NCBI GenBank assembly: GCA_016704275.1
Contig: JADJAK010000003.1
Coordinates: 523,501 to 587,500, forward strand
DNA from: Gemmatimonadota bacterium
GTDB taxonomy: Bacteria > Gemmatimonadota > Gemmatimonadetes > Gemmatimonadales > GWC2-71-9
Direction of reading: 5' to 3'
Length of the DNA: 64,000 nucleotides
The stretch's first letter is position 1. Each line of letters opens with the position of its first letter. Position numbers and translations under genes: made by a program. Below are positions 56,663 to 64,000 of this stretch, in pieces. The notes beneath the pieces were generated by a model. That model was not told where the DNA came from and did not search any database. It saw nothing but the letters and a program-made list of their open reading frames with translations.

Positions 56663-57385
56663 TCAACCGAAGAGCGGCCGCCCCTCGGCGAGGATCTCGT
56701 TGAGTGCCTCGGTGAACCAGGGCGTGGTGGTGGCGATCTCCTGCCCCACCTGATCCGAATACTCTTCCCAGCTCTTCCGGATCTCCTCGGAGAAGAGCTC
56801 CTTCAGCGTGCCGTCGGCGAGCCCGCGCTGCCGCTTCTCCGGATGGTAGACGACGAGATCGGAGACGAGGGCGCGCGCCAAGCGACGCGCGCGCGTCGCC
56901 GGATCCTGCTGCAGGAACGGATTGGCAAAGCGGCCGGGTGCCGCGCGTGGTGCCTCAGCGTCGGGCGTCGGTGCCGCCGGACGAGCGGCCGGCGTCGGCT
57001 CCGGGGGCAGCGTCGTGAAGGGGACCGCCGGCGGCATCACCGGCGCCGCGACGTCGCGCACCATGACTTCGGCCACCGGCGGCGGCACGTCGATCGGTGG
57101 TGCCTCGAGTGGTGGCGCCTCGAACAGCGGCTCGTGGTGGACGACCGGTTCCGGTTCCGGCGCCGGCGGCTGTGCCACGATGGGCTCGACGACAGGCGCG
57201 GTCGGCTGGACGTCCCTCGGTGGGAGCGGAATGTCGATCGGCGGAAGCACCGGCGCCGAGATGGGCGGACGGCGCACGGCGATCAGTCCGGCGCAGACGG
57301 AGCAGCGCGCACGAACACCGGACTCGGGGACCTTGGCGGGGTCCACCCGAAAGACGGACGCACATTGCGGACAGGTAACGTTCAT
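56663..57385 (-). CDS. MJ0042-type zinc-finger protein with proline-rich linker
   Basis: A 240-residue protein beginning with a zinc-ribbon (CPQCASVFRVDPAKVPESGVRARCSVCAGLIAV; two CxxC pairs). A long Pro/Val/Ala/Glu-rich linker follows (LPPIDIPLPPRDVQPTAPVVEPIVAQPPAPEPEP), then a C-terminal helical domain (ATRARRLARALVSDLVVYHPEKRQRGLADGTLKELFSEEIRKSWEEYSDQVG). Linker plus ribbon recall MXAN/FrzS-like or signalling adaptor proteins of deltaproteobacteria. The function is not known. It is 15 bases after the GGDEF gene and precedes prfB. Confidence 0.72.
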   Translation of the reverse strand: MNVTCPQCASVFRVDPAKVPESGVRARCSVCAGLIAVRRPPISAPVLPPIDIPLPPRDVQPTAPVVEPIVAQPPAPEPEPVVHHEPLFEAPPLEAPPIDVPPPVAEVMVRDVAAPVMPPAVPFTTLPPEPTPAARPAAPTPDAEAPRAAPGRFANPFLQQDPATRARRLARALVSDLVVYHPEKRQRGLADGTLKELFSEEIRKSWEEYSDQVGQEIATTTPWFTEALNEILAEGRPLFG

Positions 57386-57400
57386 CGGGTCCTCGAAGCC

Positions 57401-58390
57401 TCAGGAGCCGCGGGCATCGCGCCCACCCGGCCCACTACGAATCTCATGATCACTGCGGCGCCGGTCCACCACGTAGACCGAGCCGGGAAGCGTCTTGGCA
57501 TAGCTCTTCATTTCGGTGGCCAACTCGCTGATCTGCGCCGGATGGGTAAAGGTCCGGTGCGCATTGGTCACCACGCCGATCGACAGGGTCATCAGCGGCA
57601 CGCGATGCAACTGCCCGCGACGGTCCTTGCCGAAGAAGTAGCCCGCCCGCCGATCCTGCTCGCTGTACTGCAACGGCACCAGGGTGTCGAAGACGTTGAG
57701 AATCTCGGCGCAGATCTCGGCGTGCGACGCCGCGGGAACCACGAAGATGAAGTCGTCGCCACCGATGTGGCCGACGAAGCCCTCCGGACCGACCACGCCG
57801 CGGACGACGTCGTGGAGGATGCGCGAGAGCACGAAGATCACCCGATCGCCATCGTAGTAGCTGTAGCGGTCGTTGAACTCCTTGAAGTGGTCGAGGTCGG
57901 CGTAGCAGACGGCGAAGCCGGCGGCCGCGTCGATCCGACGCCGGAACTCGCGCTCGATCTCGATGGTGCCCGGCAACCGCGTCGACGGATGGACGCCGAC
58001 GTTGCGCTCCGTCCGCGCCATCAAGGCCCCAAGCCGGGCCCGCTGTTCGGCCGGGGCGAACAGGGGCGTCAACACCTCATCGGCGCCGGCCTCGTACCAA
58101 CGCGCCACCCGATTGGCGTCGTGCGCCCCTGCAAGGATCGTCACCGGGACGATCGCCGTGTAGGCATCACCCTTCAGCCGACGGAGCATCGCCTCCCGTT
58201 CGGGGTGCCCCTCGTCGTCCCCCACGAAGAGGAGCGCACCGCGCCCCCGGAGAATCCGCGCCTCGATCTCGGCGGGATCGTCCGTGAACTCGACGACCAT
58301 CCCGGTGCCCTCGGCCCACCGCCGGTACAACTCCGGCAGCGGCTGCTCAGGCGAGCCACAGTGAAGGATGGTGCGACGCGGCAGCGGCAC
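57401..58390 (-). CDS. GGDEF-domain protein with a receiver-like N-terminus
   Basis: A 329-residue protein. The first ~125 residues look like a response-regulator fold (ALLFVGDDEGHPEREAMLRRL, TAIVPVTILAGAHDANRVARWYEAGADEVLTPLF). The rest is a GGDEF domain: CYADLDHFKEFNDRYSYYDGDRVIFVLSRIL and HIGGDDFIFVV, the active-site loop being GGDDF. The expected receiver Asp after the first strand is not evident, and no inhibitory RxxD is seen before the loop. Likely a diguanylate cyclase or a c-di-GMP/GTP sensor; activity is uncertain. Between the Clp_N/exchanger and zinc-finger genes. Confidence 0.85.
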   Translation of the reverse strand: MPLPRRTILHCGSPEQPLPELYRRWAEGTGMVVEFTDDPAEIEARILRGRGALLFVGDDEGHPEREAMLRRLKGDAYTAIVPVTILAGAHDANRVARWYEAGADEVLTPLFAPAEQRARLGALMARTERNVGVHPSTRLPGTIEIEREFRRRIDAAAGFAVCYADLDHFKEFNDRYSYYDGDRVIFVLSRILHDVVRGVVGPEGFVGHIGGDDFIFVVPAASHAEICAEILNVFDTLVPLQYSEQDRRAGYFFGKDRRGQLHRVPLMTLSIGVVTNAHRTFTHPAQISELATEMKSYAKTLPGSVYVVDRRRSDHEIRSGPGGRDARGS

Positions 58391-58450
58391 GCCGGCACTC
58401 CGGGACGAGGGTGAACCAACAATTCAACGTATCCGCTCCCGCAGAGGCCG

Positions 58451-60184
58451 TCAAATGAACCAGGCGGCCGCACCGAGCATGGCGTACAGGGCCAGCAGCT
58501 GCACCCCTTCGAACCAGTGGGACTCGCCATCCAGCGTGATGATCGCGGTCAGGATCACCGAGACGCTGAGCGCCATCACCTCGAAGGCCGGGAAGACCAG
58601 GTTCATGCCGACCACGCCCATCATCGCGCCTGCAAAGACCAGTATCGGTGCGACCAGCAGCGCCACCTGAGTGGAGGAGCCGAGGGCAATCTGGAACGCC
58701 AGGTCGGTATTCCCCTTCCGGGCAACCACGATCGCCGTCGCGTGTTCTGCGGCGTTGCCGATCACCGGGATGATGATCAACCCGAGGAACACCTCGGAGA
58801 CGCCGAGGGTCTTCGTCACCGGCTCGACGGCATGCACCAGAATCTCCGACATCACCGCGACGCCGACGGTGGCCAGGCCGAGCACCAGCACGGCGCGGCC
58901 GATCCCCCACACCGGTCCGTCCACGCCGTGGCTCGCGCCGCCGAAGAGTGGACGATGCGTCCTCAGCACAAAGACGAGGGAGAAGATATAGGTCACACCC
59001 AGAATGACCGCGACCGCCTCGGAGAGGTGCAGCTCGACCAGCACGGCAGCATCGGGGTGCGTCGCGTGGAAGAGCGCCGGGAAGACCATGCCCGCCACGG
59101 CGAGCGCGAGCATCGCCGAGCTCATCCCCGCGTTGGTGCGATTGAAGGCGAGCATCGGCTTGCGGGTGCCGCCGGCGATCAGCGACAGGCCGAGGATCAG
59201 CAGCAGGTTGCCGAGGATCGAGCCGGTGATCGACGCCTTGACGAGGTCGACGTAACCCGCGCGCAGCGCCGCGAGCGCGATGATCAACTCGGCGGCGTTG
59301 CCGAAGGTCGCGTTGAGCAGGCCACCCAGGGCGGGGCCGGTCTTTTCGGCGAGGTGTTCCGTCGCGGTGCCCATGAGCCCGGCGAGCGGCAGCACGCCGA
59401 GACAGGCCGTGATGAAGATCCAGAGCGGATCGGCGCCGGTGCTGTAGAGCCAGATGGCGACCGGGACCGCGAGGAAGAGCGGCGTCGTGATGCCGAAGCG
59501 GCGCTTGGCCGGTTCGACCACGACCGCGACCGGCTTGGGCGGCGGCACCAGCTTGGGCCGAACCGGTGCCCGCGGCTCGGGGATGTCGTCGATCTCGGGA
59601 TCGCGACCGCGCTTCGGTTCGGGGCGCGCCGGGCGCTCGGCCTTGGGGGCTGGGGCCTCGCTCCGCGCGGGACGTTCTGGCTTGGGCTCATTCTCACGCG
59701 CCGCACGGCGAGCGGCCTTCTCGGCGGCTCGGGCCTCGGCCTCGGCCGGATCGCGCCGTGGCTTGGGGGCCTCGGCTCGGACCAGTGCGCGCAGCTTTGA
59801 CGGCTTGAGCTGGTACTCGGTGAGGGCCCGCGCGACGATCCCCCGCGGCTCATGGATCATCGCGAGGAAGAGGTCGTCCGGGGTCGCGTCGGTGCGGCCG
59901 GCGGCGACAGCCTGCTCGGTTGCCAGGTCAATCACGCGTTGGGCCTGCGACGAGAGCCCACCGGGCTCGCCGGCTGGGACGCCGCCGCGCCGACGTCCCT
60001 TCCCCTGGGCCATCAACGCGGCGAGGGTGTCGGGGGTCAGGCCGGCGGTGGTGACGGCGTCGGCGAGTGGCCCGGTGGCGGTGTCGAGCCAGGCGAGCAG
60101 GAGGTGTTCGGTGCCGGTGAAATCGGCTTCCAGCGCCGCGGCCCGGGCTGCAGCGGCGGCGCGAAGATCATCAAGTGGGGGCAC
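58451..60184 (-). CDS. Clp_N-repeat domain fused to a Ca2+/H+ (CaCA/CAX) exchanger
   Basis: A 577-residue two-part protein. Residues about 5-58 and 78-135 are Clp_N-like repeats (FTGTEHLLLAWLDTATGPL; DATPDDLFLAMIHEPRGIVARAL), close to those of ClpC. A charged Pro/Ala/Arg/Glu-rich linker follows to about 225. The rest is a ten- or eleven-helix cation exchanger with both conserved motifs, ATFGNAAELIIALAAL (295-) and IPVIGNAAEHATAIVVA, plus HLAEKTGP and SSTQVALLVAP. It should export Ca2+ against H+; the Clp_N part may bind substrates or regulators. It lies upstream of a GGDEF gene and 6 bases downstream of the Trm112-like gene. Confidence 0.88.
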   Translation of the reverse strand: MPPLDDLRAAAAARAAALEADFTGTEHLLLAWLDTATGPLADAVTTAGLTPDTLAALMAQGKGRRRGGVPAGEPGGLSSQAQRVIDLATEQAVAAGRTDATPDDLFLAMIHEPRGIVARALTEYQLKPSKLRALVRAEAPKPRRDPAEAEARAAEKAARRAARENEPKPERPARSEAPAPKAERPARPEPKRGRDPEIDDIPEPRAPVRPKLVPPPKPVAVVVEPAKRRFGITTPLFLAVPVAIWLYSTGADPLWIFITACLGVLPLAGLMGTATEHLAEKTGPALGGLLNATFGNAAELIIALAALRAGYVDLVKASITGSILGNLLLILGLSLIAGGTRKPMLAFNRTNAGMSSAMLALAVAGMVFPALFHATHPDAAVLVELHLSEAVAVILGVTYIFSLVFVLRTHRPLFGGASHGVDGPVWGIGRAVLVLGLATVGVAVMSEILVHAVEPVTKTLGVSEVFLGLIIIPVIGNAAEHATAIVVARKGNTDLAFQIALGSSTQVALLVAPILVFAGAMMGVVGMNLVFPAFEVMALSVSVILTAIITLDGESHWFEGVQLLALYAMLGAAAWFI

Positions 60185-60189
60185 GGAGG

Positions 60190-60363
60190 TCAGTCGAGAG
60201 GGGTGGCTTCGTCGAGCAACATGATCGGGATGTCATCCTCGACCGCGAATACCAGACGACAGGCAAGGCAGGCCAGCGATTCCTCCGGCTCGGTGCGATG
60301 CACAAGGTCGCCCTTGCACTTCGGACAGACGAGCAGGTCGAGGAGTTCCTGAGCCAGGGGCAT
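60190..60363 (-). CDS. Trm112-family zinc-ribbon protein
   Basis: A 57-residue protein with the Trm112/YcaR layout: LLDLLVCPKCKGDLVHRTEPEESLACLACRLVFAVEDDIPIMLLDEA, with two CxxC pairs and the IPVM-like IPIML. Bacterial members are small zinc proteins that often partner methyltransferases or accompany lpxK-type genes. ATG at 60363 shares one base with the era stop. No methyltransferase is adjacent here. Confidence 0.87.
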   Translation of the reverse strand: MPLAQELLDLLVCPKCKGDLVHRTEPEESLACLACRLVFAVEDDIPIMLLDEATPLD

Positions 60364-61235
60364 CAACGAATCTCGGGGTCCGGGATGGGAAAGCCAAAGC
60401 GGGTCAGTGCGGTCGGCGAGCGGCGCCACTTGGGCAGGACCTTGACCCAGGTCTCCAAGTACACCTTCTCCCCCAACAGGGTCTCGAGGCGCTGCCGGGC
60501 GTGGGCCCCAATCTTCTTGAGGGTGGCGCCCTGCTTGCCGATCACGATGCCCTTCTGGGACTCCCGCTCCACGTACAGCGTCGCCCGAATGTACACTGGC
60601 GCCGGGGTTTCGCGGAACTCGTCCACCTCGGCCGCGAACGAATAGGGCACCTCGTCGCCCAGCTCCTGGAACGCCGCCTCGCGGAGGTATTCCCCGACGA
60701 AGAAGCGGACCGGCTGGGTACCGATGTCCTCCGGGTCGTAACTGAAGGGCGCCTCGGGCAGCAGCGGCGTGATGGCCGCCAACAGCGCCTTGATCGAGGC
60801 CGGCCGGCCAATCTCGGTCACGACGACGGTCTTCATGAGCTCGGTCCGGCGGGGGCCGCTCACCAGGTCGCCCTTGGTCAGCACCTTGAGTATCGGCGCC
60901 GTGAAGGCCGGGGCATCGGGGACGAGGGAGGCGAAATCGGGATGGTCACCCTCGTCGGCGGGATGCAAGTGCAGGATCACGTCGACCTTGGGGAGCAGCT
61001 CGAGGGCCATGTGGCGCATCGCGGACTGCATCAGGTAGGCGGGATCGAGCAGCCCGGGGAGGTCCTCGAAGATCATCTGGACGTCACCCTCGGTGTGGAG
61101 CCCGGTGACGGGGATCCGCGTGGCCTGGGCCTTGGGGGAGACCATGGCGAGGGGGGTGCCGAGGATGGCGTTCATGAGGGAGGACTTGCCGACATTGGGT
61201 CGGCCGGCCAGGGCGATGCGTCCGGTCTTTGGCAT
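60363..61235 (-). CDS. era: ribosome-maturation GTPase Era
   Basis: A 290-residue Ras-like GTPase plus KH domain that aids 16S rRNA and 30S assembly. G1 is GRPNVGKSS; the KH part shows GIVIGKQGATLKKIGAHARQRLETLLGEKVYLETWVKVLPKWR. Two G-motifs differ from the usual form: G3 is DLPG instead of DTPG and G4 is TKGD instead of NKxD. It is the first gene of the long minus-strand series and lies 150 bases from the 5S rRNA. Confidence 0.92.
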   Translation of the reverse strand: MPKTGRIALAGRPNVGKSSLMNAILGTPLAMVSPKAQATRIPVTGLHTEGDVQMIFEDLPGLLDPAYLMQSAMRHMALELLPKVDVILHLHPADEGDHPDFASLVPDAPAFTAPILKVLTKGDLVSGPRRTELMKTVVVTEIGRPASIKALLAAITPLLPEAPFSYDPEDIGTQPVRFFVGEYLREAAFQELGDEVPYSFAAEVDEFRETPAPVYIRATLYVERESQKGIVIGKQGATLKKIGAHARQRLETLLGEKVYLETWVKVLPKWRRSPTALTRFGFPIPDPEIR

Positions 61236-61254
61236 GGGGGAAGATAGTCGTGGA

Positions 61255-61323
61255 AGAGGTCTTAGGTCTTAAGTCGTAGGTCGGGGCGGGCCTACCGACT
61301 TACGACTTACGACTTATGACCTC
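61255..61323. repeat. imperfect inverted repeat between era and the rRNA operon
   Basis: Two arms (about 61255-61284 and 61290-61323) are near reverse complements: one reads GAGGTCTTAGGTCTTAAGTCG, the other ends GACTTACGACTTATGACCTC. The core is a tandem of the GTCGTAA/TTACGAC unit, and the arms close on a GC-rich loop (GGGGCGGGCC). It may be a dispersed palindromic element or a strong bidirectional hairpin downstream of rrn and upstream of era. Confidence 0.7.
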
Positions 61324-61343
61324 TAGCACCTCAATAAACGCCA

Positions 61344-61377
61344 GAAGCCCGAGACTCCTTGCGGAACCTCGGGCTTC
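61344..61377 (-). terminator. rRNA operon terminator after the 5S gene
   Basis: Stem GAAGCCCGAG/CTCGGGCTTC (10 bp) with a 14-base loop, followed on the minus strand by TGGCGTTTATT. It lies within 10 bases of the 5S 3' end. Confidence 0.75.
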
Positions 61378-61383
61378 AATGGG

Positions 61384-61503
61384 GTGGCTGACGACGGTCT
61401 ACTCTCCCACGACCTCGCAGTCGTAGTACCATCGACGCTACAGGGCTTAACTACCGTGTTCGGAATGGGAACGGGTGTGGCCCCTGCGCGCTGGTCGCCA
61501 GCC
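61384..61503 (-). rRNA. rrf: 5S ribosomal RNA
   Basis: The minus strand reads GGCTGGCGACCAGCGCGCAG and continues through CACCCGTTCCCATTCCGAACACG, GTTAAGCCCTGTAGCG and GATGGTACTACGACTGCGAGGTCGTGGGAGAGTAG, the 5S consensus, closing with CGTCGTCAGCC pairing to the start. Ends are set by that pairing and are good to a few bases. Confidence 0.95.
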
Positions 61504-61582
61504 AAAAATATGGGCTGATTAACAAGCGAAGGGAGGGATGATGTGCCTGGGAAGGCAACCGAAAACCAAAAATAATAGGGAG

Positions 61583-64000
<2,418 letters not shown>

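Overview
The window is a high-GC (about two thirds G+C by eye) chromosomal segment from a Gram-negative bacterium. The best fit is Gemmatimonadota or a close relative. This is inferred from the mix of a diderm envelope pathway (BamA, OmpH, Lpx enzymes, LolCD), a Firmicutes-like McsA/McsB/ClpC set, a bacillithiol enzyme (BshC), a fused LpxC-FabZ and many secreted beta-propeller proteins. No mobile element, phage gene or CRISPR array was seen.

Layout. Bases 1-21,000 hold mainly accessory and secreted proteins: an MHS-type transporter, an M20 peptidase followed by a cyclophilin, a cluster of beta-propeller proteins with an ABC1/UbiB kinase, a lipoprotein, a TPR protein, an ORF joining a CDP-alcohol phosphatidyltransferase to a zinc metalloprotease, an ECF sigma/anti-sigma pair, a large S9 peptidase, a CopD-like membrane protein, a second LVIVD propeller protein and a DUF305 protein. 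A tRNA-Arg(CCT) follows. Bases 21,244-27,913 are a tight housekeeping operon on the minus strand: DUF512 radical SAM protein, der, plsY, gpsA, MerR regulator, surE, pcm, dedA. A tRNA-Gly(CCC) and a TPR protein separate it from the next block.

Bases 29,860-61,235 are almost entirely one minus-strand series, most neighbours overlapping by 1-8 bases. In transcription order: era, a Trm112-like protein, a Clp_N/cation-exchanger fusion, a GGDEF protein, a zinc-finger protein, prfB (with its recoding site), lysS, lolC, lolD-mcsA, mcsB, clpC, bamA, ompH, lpxD, lpxC-fabZ, lpxA, a Gfo/Idh oxidoreductase, lpxB, a DUF374 acyltransferase, lpxK, a glutamate dehydrogenase, rlmH, bshC, a small coiled-coil membrane protein, murJ, uvrC and a threonine-synthase-like gene. 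It joins outer-membrane protein assembly, lipid A synthesis, lipoprotein export, peptidoglycan precursor flipping and arginine-phosphorylation-linked proteolysis. The right end is the 5S and 3' part of the 23S rRNA on the minus strand; the 16S would lie beyond the window.

Three genes (the MHS transporter, the first LVIVD propeller protein and uvrC) each carry a single apparent one-base indel while family-like sequence continues in the other frame. This looks like sequencing or assembly error more than gene decay. It also means the two in-frame fusions (CDP-alcohol transferase/metalloprotease and LolD/McsA) need checking. The most unusual architecture is a ClpC-type N-domain pair fused to a Ca2+/H+ exchanger, encoded in the same gene series as ClpC and McsAB.
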